A stretch of DNA of 64,000 nt from NCBI GenBank assembly GCA_963514095.1, contig OY741270.1, forward strand, positions 18,326,554 to 18,390,553, given 5' to 3'. This DNA is from Eutrigla gurnardus (taxonomy: Eukaryota; Chordata; Actinopteri; Perciformes; Triglidae). Of the stretch, positions 25,150 through 38,901 are shown in pieces; position 1 is the stretch's first letter, and each line of letters starts with the position of its first letter. The translations under genes were made by a program, and so were the position numbers. Below the pieces are notes generated by a model that saw only the letters and a list, made by a program, of their open reading frames with translations, did no database searches and was not told the origin of the DNA.

Positions 25150-26740
25150 CCGTGGAAGACGTCACAAGCAAGAGGGACAGCGGCCGCTTTTACGGACACG
25201 TTTGCCCTAAATTTAAATTGTCAAGTACAGTTCCACGGGACTAATGTGTGACGTCACAGTTCTATCTGTGAAATGAGCGCCACATGCACGTAGGAGCAAA
25301 CGGTTTAAAAGCAAGAGCTGTCTGTCTGAAAGTCCCCCATACCGGTGACACAGCAGGTGTATCCATATAATAACTGTCCAATATAAAGATACTGATATAA
25401 ATACATATGGAACAAATAAACCTTGCTGGTGCACTGCAATATGGAATGTCTCTATAACACGGGGTTCTCCATATATTATTTAAATGCATCATTGTTTAAT
25501 TCAATAAAATATTTATTTTTGTTTATTTTAACGTGGCCTATGCCCAACTTCCCAAATGTACCATTGGCAGTGGTGTAAGAAGTACTCAGATCATTTTCTT
25601 AATAACAAAACACTATGTGTAAAATGTATAAGTCCTGCATTCAAGACTTTACATCAAATAAAGTATTATTATTTTTTCTTTGCAATGTATATGTTAGAAA
25701 AATTGATCAGAGCTTTTGAATGAAAAAACATAGTCTGCAAAGGAACTTGTAACAATGATCATGGAGTAAAAAGTTAACTACAAAACATTGGTCTTTTTCG
25801 ACTGACATTTTGCATGTCAGTGTTTCGTATAATACACAAAGTAGGCTAACTTTGGGTGTCAAATAAACATTGTAGTATAAAATTGTAGTGGAGAAGAAAA
25901 AAAGTCGTAGAAAATGGGAAATACTCAATGGCTCTGCATACGCAGGTGATTTCACTTTTGGCTGCTTTCAGTTTGTATGTAGGCTACTTTTTGATCAACA
26001 TCTCTCTCTCTGCACTTGATAGGGTGGGTTCATCATTGATATTAATTCAAAGAATTTGGTGACCTCGCATGTGTCTTGAGCAGAGGTCTAATCAGATAAA
26101 ATAACTGAAAATATCTGTCGGGTTGTGCAAGGCCTTTGCATATTTGAATCATTATTTATTTTATTTTTTGCACTTTGTATGGGCAAAGAACTTCTGCTGT
26201 GTACAATACATCCACTTTTTGCATCAATGAGCTTTTGAACTAAAGTTTGATTTTGATCATGATTTTGATTATGGACTTTACCACAACAACACTTCCCACA
26301 TTCAAGGTGTGTAGGGGAGTGACGAATAGTTAAAAAATTACAAACAAATCCTGCACACTGTCCAAGTTGCGAAAAAGTAGCCTACATTTAATTGCAGCAT
26401 GTGGAATTTTTGTCTGATGAAGGTCTAGCACTGTAATGTTGTGGTAAAATGTACTTTTGCAAGTTGGACCATTAAATATCAGGACATTCACATTGCTAAA
26501 TCAGAATGTAATTTTCATTTTGACGATAGTAAGAAAGAAAAAAAGTAAATATATCTTTAAGTAACATTTTGATTGTACATAAAATGCACTGTGAGTATAT
26601 TGTATGTGAAATAGTACATCATTTTATTGGTTGTGTGTCTGGTTCGAGTTGATCTTCACTTGACCACTTGTCCTTGTTCCCTTGACGAGGACCAGATGGA
26701 CTGAACGTTCCTTCGTGTTGGGACTGAGCCCGAGGGACCT
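25150..26740. other. Intergenic DNA between hspa4l and chmp3 (head-to-head)
   Basis: AT-rich DNA without convincing coding frames. It contains a degenerate interspersed repeat at about 25,565-25,680. The two start codons are 2.1 kb apart, so a shared regulatory region is possible but not shown. Confidence 0.6.
25565..25680. repeat. Degenerate teleost interspersed repeat
   Basis: CAGTGGTGTAAGAAGTACTC, then AGATCATTTTCTTAATAACA, then AAGTCCTGCATTCAAGACTT resemble a common fish repeat with 'GTGGAAGAAGTATTCAGATC' and 'AAGTCCTGCATTCAAAACTT' motifs. Recognition is from memory. A related fragment is seen near 40,980-41,080. Confidence 0.5.
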
Positions 26741-26750
26741 GAGCGCAAGA

Positions 26751-26760
26751 ACAGGAAGTG
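26751..26760 (+). promoter_or_regulatory. chmp3: ETS-type motif upstream of chmp3
   Basis: ACAGGAAGTG, about 75 bp before the start codon, resembles an ETS-factor site of the kind found near start sites of housekeeping genes. Short motif, moderate weight. Confidence 0.35.
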
Positions 26761-26834
26761 CTGGTTCAACACCCTGAGCTAGCTAGCTAGTGTTAGTCAG
26801 GTGGGTTAGCTTGGCATTTAACTCAGTTGTGACA

Positions 26835-28712
26835 ATGGGGCTGTTCGGCAGAACACCAGATAAGTCACCCAAAGAGCTGGTGAGTACCGACCCCCGAAGA
26901 CCAGGGCTGTCTTTGAGACTTTGCTCCGTAGTAAGAAAACAATGACAACACCTTTTGCTAATGTTAGCTGCCAATTGAACTCCGCTCAGTTTCTCCAATC
27001 TGTTGCTACTTCTTGCTAACTGAACAGCTGACGTAAGTCGTAATAAACCATTGCCAACAGCCCCTGTAATAGTACCTGGCTTTAAACCGCATTATTGTAC
27101 CATATCTACGATTATACGTTTGTGAATGTACCTCATTAACCGATTAGCTAATCGTGTTTTTGTTTCTGTACTGAGAGCTAGCTAGTTAGCATACAAGCTA
27201 ACACTCGTCTGCTGTCAGTCGTTTCAATGTAAACAAATCCTTATTGTGTTAGCTTTAGCGTAGCTGACAACGCATTCTGTTACAAATTTAGCTGTTAAAC
27301 GTTTTACATTGATTTGGTCTAATATCACACGCAACGCCACGTTGATGTGGGTATTTAAAACTTACTGTGACGAACAACATTGTAGTTTGTAATGACAATG
27401 CATCATTTCAGGTGAATGAGTGGTCGCAAAAAATCAGGAAGGAAATGAGAGTGATCGACAGACAAATTAGAGGTAAGATACAGTCAGCATTTGAATTTAT
27501 TTTATTTATTTTTTAAAAAGTATACTGTTATTGTAAAATGTCTTTATTTATACGTTTATAATTTACTTGTTTTGATATGAGCTGACAATTACTGTATTAT
27601 CCATTGGCTAATTAGGCTGAACAATGTCATGTAGAATTTAAAGTTTGAGGTAGTGACTCCTTTGAGATAGTACATTTTGTGTTGTTTAATTATATTCTTT
27701 AGGACGTAATTATGTAAGTTATATTACTTGTTGTATAGTATGTAATGGTATGCCCTTTTGTGTCAGATATTCAAAGGGAAGAAGAAAAAGTTAAAAGATC
27801 CATCAAAGATGCTGCCAAAAGGGGCCAGAAGGATGTGTGTGTGGTTCTGGCGAAGGAGATGATTCAGTCAAAACGAGCTGTCACCAAACTTTATGCTTCC
27901 AAAGCCCACATGAACTCTGTGCAACTCAGCATGAAAAATCAGCTTTGTGAGTTTGGGAGTGCAGCAGCCGGGTCATTAGACAGGGGACAATTTAATGTCA
28001 TTATATTTCAATAATTCTTTGTTGAACAGTTTTCTCTTTTATTATAGAACGTAATGTCTGTAATGCTCTGTTTATAGCTGTACTACGCGTAGCCGGGTCT
28101 CTGCAGAAGAGCACAGAGGTAATGAAAGCGATGCAGAACCTAATCAAAATCCCAGAGGTCCAGGCCACCATGAGGGACCTATCAAAGGAGATGATGAAGG
28201 TCAGCATTGATGTCCAACATGCATAGATTGAATTCACTTGCATTCAACTACAATAAATGGAATACTGTGGCTTACTCCAGTCACCATCTACTATTATCAT
28301 GTATACATATTCATCTTTCAGGCTGGCATCATTGAAGAAATGTTAGAAGACACGTTTGAAAGCATGGAAGATGGAGAGGAGATGGAGGAAGCAGCAGAGG
28401 AGGAAGTTGACAAGATTCTCTTTGAGATTACAGCAGGTGAAGATATTTGTTCAACTAAACCATCACAATATGTTACATTCCTGTTTGTTTGGCGTCTAGA
28501 TTTTCTAAGAATTTAGGTCTAACAATAATAATACTAAATGCTTTGTTTCATGATTTTTATTTGCTCTGTAAGGTGCCCTTGGTAAAGCACCAAACAAAGT
28601 CACAGATGCCCTGCCTGAAATCAAGCCTGCTGCTGCCGCTGCAGCTTCAGAGGATGAGTCAGAGGAGGACATTGAAGAGATGCAGTCAAGATTAGCAGCT
28701 CTGAGGAGCTAG
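26835..28712 (+). CDS. chmp3: Charged multivesicular body protein 3 (ESCRT-III, VPS24), complete
   Basis: ESCRT-III subunit that co-polymerises with CHMP2 on endosomal and other membranes and recruits VPS4 for scission. Six coding exons: 26835-26879, 27412-27472, 27767-27946, 28078-28199, 28322-28436, 28573-28712; total 663 nt, 220 residues (human 222). Seen: N-terminal MGLFGRTPDKSPKELVNEWS, the basic helix 1 (KIRKEMRVIDRQIRDIQREE), the long helical hairpin with SKAHMNSVQLSMKNQL and VLRVAGSLQKSTEVMKAMQ, an acidic region (ESMEDGEEMEEAAEEEVD), and the C-terminal MIM1 motif EEMQSRLAALRS that binds the VPS4 MIT domain. The match to human CHMP3 is close along its whole length. The gene is head-to-head with hspa4l and upstream of reep1. 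Confidence 0.97.
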
Positions 28713-29570
28713 GGTGAACTGCCACTTTTCTGTCAAAGTCTACTCACTCCAATAAGGACAAAGACAATTCTGGCGCTGGGTTTACAGTGCTGAGAAATCT
28801 CCATGCTTCATATTATAATTATTATTTCACATAATCATTTGGGGTTAACTTTGTGCTACAACAGTTAATGTCTTTACATTTTTTTTAATAGAATGTTTGG
28901 TCTACTCAGCCAGATGAAAAAGTGTTTTTGCTTCTTGTCTTTCGTTATCTGGGGTAAACATAGGTGATTCTTTATTATCCAAAGCAAACAGAAGGTTTAA
29001 GGAAGTGTATATAATGTAAGTATGAAAAGCCTGCTGTGCCTACAGTGCTCCTTCATATTGTTCTGTCCTAAGTTATGGACTTGTGGTGGAGGTATTTGGG
29101 TGTTTATGATCCAAGCAAACAATTTAATAACCACCCTGCACTTAAATCACTCCCTAGATCACCATTCAGTTGTTGGTCTACTATGTACTAGGATGCATTT
29201 AGTAAGCAACAGCTTCTGTTTACTGGTAACTAGCCTACATTATCTGAAACACTAAAGAGATGGTGGGTGGATTTCTCCTTTTGATAGTTAATTTTCTGTA
29301 CAGTCAAAATTGTATCTATATGTGGTCATACATGTTAATTGCACTCATCAGAAAAATGCACGCATACTACCCTAACCCATTTTCTTTGCATTAACATTCA
29401 GCTTGTTCAATGTCTGACGTTGTATCATGACTAAGTTCTTTCCCAGCAGGAAGATGCAGAGGAAATTGAAAGGTTGGTTAGTGCAGAACCTATGTATTGT
29501 GGAAGTATTGTGTGTATACTTTTTTATGTGAATGGGGGCAAAATAAGGAAATAAACTTTTAAGAACAACA
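28713..29570 (+). other. chmp3: 3' UTR of chmp3
   Basis: AT-rich and without coding frames. AATAAA lies at about 29,550 and again at about 29,602, either of which could end the transcript. Confidence 0.5.
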
Positions 29571-29609
29571 TTTTAATTTACATCTAGCTCGTCAATGTCA
29601 AAATAAACA

Positions 29610-30741
29610 CTAAATGCTTGGCTTAATGCAATCGGAACCTGCTGGGTTGCAACACTCTGCAGGTCAGAATCTGTACTGCATGGAAAAACAAATTCTGTTT
29701 CCAAACACTTGTCTGACAGATAAAACTTTTTGCTCAGCAGTTCTGAAAACAAACCAAACTGTAAAAAGTTGTCATTATTCTGCTGTTTGGGGGTTTCAGT
29801 CGAGCAGTAATTGGTTGCTGGAGCTATGAATCAGAAGCTAAGTCAAATAATTTATTTCTGGTATTTATCACAATGGGAGTAATTTTACATTATGTTGATA
29901 TAGAGATTGTTTGTTCTTGTTTTTTTAAGGACAAGAAACGGTAAGGGGTTCGCGGTGCATTTTGGGCAACTTGTTTTGAAGCTATTCACTGGCTTCAAAT
30001 GGGACTAAAGTATTGGATTTCTACTAGCAACAACAGCTTTTGTTGTACTTCAACAAAACCTACCCTCTGTTCTCTGGCTTCAGTATGTGGACCAGAGGCT
30101 GGACAAAGCAAAGGTAGGCATCCATAGCACTAATGGAACAGGTGTTGCCAGATTTGGCAATGGAATTCATATTATTAGGACACAATGTGATTATTAATAA
30201 TTTCTGTGCAAAATGGCAACCTGTTATCTCCAGGATTCCCTGTTCTACTTTAAATCACTGTAAAATGAATAACGTGGTGTTGAACAAAACAATCTGAAGA
30301 CATCACTTTTTGGGGGGTCAGCTGTTATGTATTTTTTCACAATTCTGTATTTTATATTTTATAGACAAAATGATTGATCTAGCAAACAAGATACAGATGT
30401 ATGAAAATAACTTAATTTCCCCTCTACCATCGTGATGCATAGTTCTAAATAAACTGTTTAATCACATTTACTAGAATTGGTTTCTGGTCACTGGGCAAAT
30501 AATCAAAGGCTCTGCTGGTGAAGCGAAATGGGCACCTGGGGCCTCAGGGTACACTCTCTCTGCTGACTGTCGTCTGAGCAATGTCACACTGCCATCTATG
30601 GGTAAGAGTTATAGTCCGCTCACCGTTTACCCTGCATCACGTTGCTGCCAGTGTGCGTCCAGACGCAGCCGCCTGGACGCGCCTGTCATCTGGAGGAAAC
30701 TCCTCCCCGCCGACAGCGCGTCCTGTCGCCTTTCCAGCGCA
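29610..30741. other. Intergenic DNA, then reep1 promoter and 5' UTR
   Basis: The left part is AT-rich with nothing I recognise. From about 30,600 the DNA becomes GC- and CpG-richer up to the reep1 start codon, as expected of a promoter and 5' UTR. Out-of-frame ATG codons at 30,581 and 30,596 may be part of the leader. Confidence 0.5.
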
Positions 30742-33700
30742 ATGGTCTCCTGGATCATCTCTAGACTTGTGGTGTAAGTCATTTTTATTCTTTCTTTTCA
30801 TTCTAGTAATAATAAAGTGTGGTTCCGTGCCATTGCGGGTATTTCAGCCACTCATTGATGGTGCTGGAGCGGTGCGCTTTACAAGCCCCCGCGAATTGTC
30901 TAATAATCCGAATCAGACGTCAGTGTGTAGGCTGAGGAGAGCAGACGTCCGCCTGTTATTTATTTATTTATTTGTCCGATAAATTGTCCAAATACCACAG
31001 GATTGTACTTTGCCATTTCAGCTACACGAATGCTGAGCTATAGGCCCGTATTTGGGAACAGCGCTCAGTAGCCTGACACTCTTTGTGTTTATCAAATGCT
31101 CCTTTTTTCTATCCCAGACAAAGGGGTGACGTGATTGGTTGAATAATCTATTGCATGACATTTAACGCTCATGTGAGTCCGATCCAGAGATCAGAGGCGT
31201 CTCTCGCTTGGCAGAAAGCTACATGTCAGTGAACAGCAGGAGCGGTCTTTGAGTGGAGCTAATTCTCTGTTGATGTCCCATATTGAGAAGAAAAAACAAA
31301 CAAAAGGGATGGGTCAGCTTTCTCAGGAATTGCAATGCAAGTTATGCATGTAATACGACACGCGTGCATATATACCCCCATATATTCCCTCATAGCTTTG
31401 AAACATTAAACAATAGGATGACATTTAAGTTCTGGTTATTTTTACACGCACAAAGTATGAATCAGCGCCATTGCGGACCGTGTGGAGTGTACCAACAGCA
31501 GGCCCAACCTCAAAATAGTGAGGCAATTAAATTTAGATTACCAGATCTTGTTACACACAACTGCCTCCGCCCTGACTCTTCACAACCTGGCTATGTGGGT
31601 CATTGTGTTTCCTATATCCAGCAAAACATGTTTAGTTGCGTCTCATACAGGTGATCTGTTTGTTTGTGTGTCCTTGTGTTGTTGTTGTTGTTGTTTTTTT
31701 TAACTCCTGTTAGAGAACAGTTAGCTGTCCCAGCCTGAGCAACATGATGTGGGTCAGTAATCTGATCAGGTCGCACTCACAGCTGTTGCCTGGCTGTAGC
31801 ACTTCAACAGGGTCCTGTCTCTGCCAGGACACCCAGCAGCACAGGTGTCTACGTGAATAGAAATGTAAAGAAAAGACATGATGGAGGCACATTTTTTACC
31901 TCGTGGCTGGAAGTTTAGCACCTGGACAGATTGTTTTTAGCCAAATCAGACAGGGGACGATTTCACTTTGCCCGGGTTATTTGATAGTTTATTTCTGGAA
32001 GGGAAAAGCTATCGCACCTTTTCTGTTTGAGCTCAACTGACACCAACCTGTCCAGTACTTCAGTCACGTAGGCTGCAGCTCTGAAGACTAATGGGCAAAA
32101 CGTATATTATATAAACCCATTATCTGGAACAGCATATGCTGTTAAGAGGGCTAATAATTGACAGTGACGATAAAACAGGGAAATATTGCTCAATATCATG
32201 ATTTATTACATTTAAAATGTTTTTTTATGCATATTTTAAATATCTGAACTGCAGCGTTAAATGTTTCTGGAGTTGATGGGCACATTTTCTGTCTTCCAGA
32301 CTCGTGTTTGGTACACTATATCCTGCGTACTCATCCTATAAAGCTGTGAAGTCGAAAGATGTGAAAGAATACGTGAGTAAAGCATTTGTATTTTTATTCA
32401 CAAGATGATTTCCAGCCGCATCATCCTCATCGATACAAGATGTTGTGCGTAGTTACGTTAATCTTTCACTCTTGTTTTATATTTCAGGTGAAATGGATGA
32501 TGTACTGGATAATATTTGCTCTATTCACTGCCGTCGAAGTGTTTACAGATATGTTTCTTTGTTGGTAAGTGACTTCAGATATTTCATATTAATTACTTGA
32601 TTATACCTCCTCAATGTTTTTATATCATATACCATATATTGTCACTAAATAATGCTTTTTTATTCTGCTTTGTTAAACCAGTAATTTTGTGTGCTCATTG
32701 CAGGATTCCTTTCTACTATGAACTGAAGATCGCCTTTGTGGTGTGGCTGCTGTCCCCTTACACTAAAGGCTCCAGTGTGTTATACAGGAAGTTTGTTCAT
32801 CCCACGCTTTCCTCAAAAGAAAAGGTGAAAACACTTCCTTTGTTGTATTTTTCTTTTTTTCCCTCCTGCTGACGCATTTCAAAGAAGGGCTTCGATGAAG
32901 ATATTCAGTTGATGTTCATCCTTATGGTTTTGTATCTAATACAATTTGAGCTTTGCAGCTGTCAAGAGACCAAAAGAGGGCCTTTTTGCTTATTCAGTTT
33001 CCCACTCAAGCTGTTAAAGATGTGTTTCAGGACAGGAGAGAGGAAGTGTCATGGTGTTCCTCCCTTTCTCCTTTCCTTTTTCCTCTGTCAGAGTCAGGAA
33101 ACTCGTTAGTGTGTCGGTGACGTTTAGTAATGTTATCAAACAGTCCAAGAAACACCTGTGAACACCACAAATTAGATAAGGAAAAGAGAGATATAAAGGT
33201 TAATGTGTATTTTTGTTGCCCTTGTTTCAGGACATTGATGAATATATCTGCCAAGCCAAGGACAAAAGCTATGATACCCTGGTGCATTTTGGGAGAAAAG
33301 GGCTGAATGTTGCTGCCACAGCTGCTGTCATGGCTGCAACAAAGGTAATGCAGACTGTGGATGTTTGTTTTGTATTGACCTGGGCGGGGGGTACAGTACA
33401 GTTGAAGGTCATTGTATATAAGGGTATCAAACATGTCATGTCATTTGCTATTCACATAATAATGTCGACATATTGAGTGTTTTTAACGTAGCCTATTGTC
33501 ATTGTTTGTATCAACGTATTTATCCCCCTAAAGATGATCTGTGCTCTTACTGTCACACATAGCTGCTGACACTAAATCCCTGGTGTTACCTGTTCTAGAG
33601 CCAAGGGGTCCTGTCAGACAGGCTGAGGAGTTTCAGCATGCAGGATCTGTCTTCCTATCAGTCTGACCCCGTTAACACCGGCCCTGGCACTACGCAGCCT

Positions 33701-36700
33701 GCAGCAGCACAGCATAGGACCAGGACTATGATGCGCAGCAAGTCGGAGAGCCACAAGGGTGAGCAGACGTGACTGACCAGCACAGAAAAGTACAAGCGAA
33801 TGGTGGTATACAGGAATATCAAAACTCTGTTGTAGTGTTAGGAATATTAGCCAGAATGGTGCCGCTATAATGCGATAGCTGTGACCGGTTCTTTTGTGTA
33901 AAACAGATTATCTTGTAGATTTCTGTCTTCCTGTTCAGGCTTGTTTAAGCTGGCAGATATTGTTGAGCCTCTGTTTTCCTGACTGGCCCCCGAACTTTGG
34001 TCCTACCTTCCTGTTTGGAGCAGGTCAGGCCTCACAGCGCTGCCAGGCCAACCACCCAGTGATAAGTCACTCATGTAGCTGCGGGTATTTGTTCCTAGTT
34101 TAACATCATTTGGAAACAGTTGTTGTTTGTTTCAATGGAGATTGGGTTTTTTTTTTTAGACACAGCTGATTACATTGGACTGAAATATTTGCACAGTTAT
34201 GGCACAACATTTTTTTTTTAATAACGGACAAGCAATTGGGATTATTTCTGGAAATATCTGAGGATATTATTAACATAGCTGCTGTCATTTTATGATGACA
34301 CTCAAGATGCTAGAATGGATGGTCTGGAGGGAAGCTTTCTCTGTTCTGTGCATGCACTTCCAATTCAATTCCCCTTACCGACAGGGTATCCTAACCCTAA
34401 TACTATAGCCATCGCTCTCGACCATTTATTTGAGCATAACTATTATGGATTCCCTATGGGTTTTTTTTTTTTATTGCCAACAAATCCCATTAACTAGCCA
34501 CGTTTTAGTCTCTCTCAAAACACTTCCTGACTACCACACCCTGCCTGTGGTTCTCAGCCCCAAGACCACGTGTTCCAAATGAAGATGTAAATCAAAAGCA
34601 GGTCACAAATATATTTAATGCTTTTAAATGTAATTTCCTAACAGCTGGGCACTTTAGTATTTTAGTAAATATTGCTAAAACAGGAATGAACAGTGAATTT
34701 GTTCGGGACTGTTAATACTACTTTTGGTGCTTTAGTGAGTTTTAATGGCAGCATGATGATGTACTGTATGTGGGATTGACTAAATATAAACTACAGTTCC
34801 CATGTTCATTGTAATGAAGGAACATGTCACTCAACAGTGTGGCTCACTGATGTGTGTGTTTTTAGTTTTTGGACAACAATGGATCACACAGAGGATACAC
34901 TATAATCATCAATTCATTGTTTCTTTTGGTCTTTTCAGGGGATTTGTTGACAATATGAAAATGATATAATATCACAAAAATCCTCCTTTAAAACAATTGT
35001 GATATTTAAACATTTTTCCTGACTTATTATTTTTTGGGCTTCTGCTGTTATTGCAGAAAAGATAATAAGATAATGCGTTATAATGAACTTTCTTAATCTC
35101 TGCCGACTAAAATCAGATGCCACTCTACATGTACAGCAATTTCACTTTCAATTCAATCAACGGGAGACGTGTTATTCATCTCTTCCACCGACCTTTTCTA
35201 TGGTGCAGGACAGGATTTTGACATGACTGAATATGAGATGTTGGGGTTGAACCAATGGGACTCCAAGGAGTTGCCGTCCCAGACCGAGTCTGAGTCCACT
35301 CCTATTACGCCCTCACTGACACCCCAGTCCTCCCCACCCTCCACACCCTCTCCACCTCCCTCTCCTCCGCCTCCAGAGCAGCCTGAGGAGGTGGGGAAAG
35401 TAGTGCAGATGGCGTCAAGCTCTCCACAGCTCAGGCTGTCTAAGAGGAAGGCTCCTGAGGTATACTGCCTCGCCAACGTGGCTGCTCAGCTGCTGTCTGA
35501 TTCTAACTGCCCCTTGAGAGTGGTGATTTACTCACCGATTCACTAATTTTCTGTTGCTGTGTAGCTAAACAAATCATCATGGTTCAGGACTTCTGCACCA
35601 ACCATGTATTGAGATCTTAGTGAAATTATTGCTCAGTTCAAATGGATGTGTGATCTTGCTCTCGCATGGTTGCAGTTGCTCACTTGTTTGGAAATGCGGC
35701 ATGGGAAAAGTCCAAGCGATGGCTGGATGGCTGACATATTACATAACTACTTTTGATGTGATGTTTATGGAAGTTATTCTGCATAATCAGTCCCTGAAAT
35801 GAATTGATTTTTTTATTAACACATTGCAGCATCTAATATCAGATTGATATTGTGATGCTAAATGAAGCAGCACTGTTTTAAAGATGGCACCAGCAATATT
35901 CTATTTTTTTCTAATTGTCAACAAATCCCATGAAAAACATAAATTATTTGATCCTACAAATTAGTATTGTCTGTACAGCTGAAGCCTGACATCTTGTTGT
36001 CCTTGTGTCAATAAGCCAAACTGTTGGCAATCTCACATACAGCGTTCTCCTACCGTCATCCACTCAGCAGAAGACCAAAGGTGTATTAATCCGCAGCTGA
36101 AAATAGTCCCCAACAAATAAACTGTTTTGCAATGTTTACACAAAAACAACTACAGTGTCCAGCTACTATTGACTGCTTTTTAAAAATAGGGCAGCTGTGG
36201 ATCAGGAGGTAGAACGGAATGTCCTCCTTTTAGTCTCAAGGTTGGTAGTTCAACCCCCGGCTCTTCCTGTGCACGCGTTGAAGTGTCCTTAAGCAAGACA
36301 TTGAACTGCAAGTTGTTCCCTGGGCAAGCGCCCAGCTACTGCAAAAAAAAAGTCAAATTTCATGTATGTCGAGGGTTTTTGTTGTAGTATTTTTTAAACT
36401 AAATAATTGTGCCTTGCTTTTAAGGATTTGAACCGATTTGGACCAAGACAGTTCATTCACACACAGAGTATGGAGGTCAAAAAGAGGTCAACACATTGTT
36501 ATTTTGTTAGTTTTGGTCTCACCTTGGGATTTGTTGACAAGAAGAAAAAACACAAAATAACACCAGTTGCATCCTATAAATACTGTCATTGTAGTTCTAT
36601 TTCTAACCGTCTTTGCTTGTTTCTTCCCTTCTAGCCTCCACTTAGAGTCTTAAGGCCTCTCACAAGATCCAGGAGTGCTCTTTCTTCGAACAATGAAGCC

Positions 36701-36706
36701 ATGTGA
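30742..36706 (+). CDS. reep1: Receptor expression-enhancing protein 1, long-tailed form
   Basis: Membrane-shaping protein of the tubular endoplasmic reticulum (TB2/DP1/HVA22 family). Eight coding exons: 30742-30773, 32300-32372, 32488-32564, 32704-32824, 33231-33344, 33599-33758, 35209-35459, 36635-36706; total 900 nt, 299 residues. Seen: MVSWIISRLVVLVFGTLYPA, the hydrophobic hairpins around VKWMMYWIIFALFTAVEVFT and IPFYYELKIAFVVWLLSPYT, the microtubule-contact stretch, and GLNVAATAAVMAAT, which favours REEP1 over REEP2. RLRSFSMQDL is also conserved. Exon 7 adds 83 residues rich in Ser, Thr and Pro (SPPSTPSPPPSPPPPEQPEE), and exon 8 ends in RSRSALSSNNEAM. Human REEP1 (201 aa) lacks this block. 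Adjacent chmp3 and mrpl35 fit the human 2p11 neighbourhood. Confidence 0.93.
36189..36350 (+). repeat. tRNA-derived SINE fragment in the last reep1 intron
   Basis: GGGCAGCTGTGGATCAGGAG begins a tRNA-like head with a box A-like part. GGTTGGTAGTTCAACCCCCG supplies box B. GAAGTGTCCTTAAGCAAGAC follows as the body, with an A-run after position 36,340. The arrangement matches common fish SINEs. It is not a functional tRNA, since the stems do not close. Confidence 0.65.
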
Positions 36707-38800
36707 AACTGTCCTCTTGACTACTCCAGCTGCCTTTGCTGCAAGAAGTAAAAATACTGAATGGCCAAAAGCTACATGACTGAAGCAGCCTTGCTTTGGA
36801 ATAAGGTATTACCAAAGTGACCTATGATGACCCTTCTATATATACAGTATATATATATATAGTATATGGCTCATGATTTAAAAACAATGAGGTTTATGAC
36901 ATAGTGCAAATGAATGAACGGGCTCCGTGCTGATAGACATTTTGAGTTTGTGGGTTATTGAATATGTATTAATGTACAGTTTGTGTGTACTTCGTCTTTC
37001 TCATTTGATTGTTTTTATATATCAGGTTTGGGTAGGCATTTGCATGCGTGTCTACCCTGTCATTAGTACGCTGTTTAATGAACAGAATGTACTGTCTCTG
37101 AATAATAAAGCAGGCATTGAGAGTGAGATGCTCACTGTTAGAGAATGTGTTAAAAGCCAAGGATCAAATGATTGTTCAGTCTGGAGAAACATCTGTAAGC
37201 AGATTAATTCTGCACTGATTAACAATCACATTAGGTATTCAGAAATCACCCAAAAACCTGGGATGAGACAACCTACCTTTTAAAAAAATTAGGTCAGACA
37301 GCAGTGGAAAACAATAATCTCTTATTAACCTGTCTATCAAAGCCTTAAAGAAAGACATAGCAGACATAAAATTATGATGTGGTATTCTGACACAGGTATT
37401 ATCTCATTAAACAATCATTTTTGCACTATGTTTAGAATATACAATGACAGTCTCAATACTCTTAAAAGGCCAAAAATTACAATAACATTAAATAATAATC
37501 ATAAAAAATTAGTAGCCACCAATTAAATCATTATTGCCCATTTCTTCTGTAAAGAAATTATGACTTGTGTAACAAGTAACACCGTTTGCATCACAGATAT
37601 ATAAATTCCTCAGTGGAGCAGACTGTTTGACAATCTACTGTTCAGTTTGTAAGCGTGTTTTGTCATTTAATTGATTTATTAATCAGTTTAAGGCCAATTA
37701 GGAATATGTAAACTTTCAGCTGTAGCAGAAATATGAGCACATATTTACTGTAATAAACATGGTTCTTTTCCCATGTTTGAAATCACTGTGTAGTGCTCTG
37801 CAGTTCACTGAGCAACACTGGACCCAACGATCTTACCTTCTACTCACTTCTTTTCTTAGAAATTCATTCTAATTCATTCAGGTTTACAAACTTGCATTTA
37901 AGTTGATATATTGCATGTTGATACACTGTATGTTTTCATCCTGTACTTAATTCACTGAGCCCACAGCAACATCTGACACAAAGTATCACTGTGTTGGCTT
38001 TCGACGGGTGGAAGTCTGCTGTAGATTTATAATTTTCATTGTTGTATCTATATCATTTAGGGTGGTTTGAAGTTTGAGACAACAGCTTCTCAGGTACAAC
38101 TGTTCTGTTTACACATCGTTCACTCTGATGTTGTAGATACACTCGTTATGCACACTTAATGGAGAACAAAAATTAAACAGGAAAAATCAGATTATGTGTT
38201 TCAACGTGAATAGTATCAGTGTTAGTGCTGGAGGTGATTTCCTTCCATTAAAATTCATGCAAAGTAAAACAGAGAAGAAAAAAAAAACATGTTGCTAAGT
38301 AGCAGATTTGTATACTTGTGCGTAGAATGAAACTCATCAATGCATGATGTTTGTTATTAATTTGTATGAAAAAATGGATTTCTTAAATGATTTTGTTCAG
38401 ATGCCTTGCTGGTAAACAATGAACTACTTTTGTCATTATTAGTTGCTTTGTGGAAAGAATATGAAAATGTTACTATACATACATGTTGGCTATACATATA
38501 TATGAATAACGTCTTATTTACTGATAAATTAGCCACTTTGACTTCGTTCATGAGGAGACACTACTTAAGTTATCGTAAGAAATTTTGTTCTGGCAGGCCA
38601 GAATATCAAATTACTTAAATTTCCACTTTATTGTGAAATATTAAACAAAATCGGTGTAGTGATGACAAGATGGTTCACGGCTATCAATTCATTGTTCTAC
38701 TCGGTTAAATATTTGTTTAAATTGAGCCATTAAATATGAAGCAAAACATAAACTGTGTGTTAATCGTTTGTTTTTTTTGTTGTCTCAAAGCAGAATTCAA
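36707..38800 (+). other. reep1: 3' UTR of reep1 and reep1-mrpl35 intergenic DNA
   Basis: AATAAA at 37104-37109 is the first good end signal after the stop; another lies near 37,752. The rest is AT-rich with a short (TA)n run around 36,838-36,865. I see no further gene. Confidence 0.5.
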
Positions 38801-38827
38801 AAGAAAAAGAATAATTTAAGATGTATG

Positions 38828-38833
38828 ATTTTA
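38828..38833 (-). terminator. mrpl35: Polyadenylation signal, mrpl35 (candidate)
   Basis: TTTATT on the plus strand at about this position reads AATAAA on the minus strand, roughly 70 bp past the stop. Confidence 0.45.
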
Positions 38834-38901
38834 TTACGTATATCACATTATTACATTATATTCAACCAGAAATCAAAGATGTCACTACATGAATCGGAAA
38901 A

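Noticed and set aside
36189..36350. tRNA gene
   Set aside because: Box A- and box B-like words are present, but the acceptor and anticodon stems do not pair. It is better explained as a SINE head.
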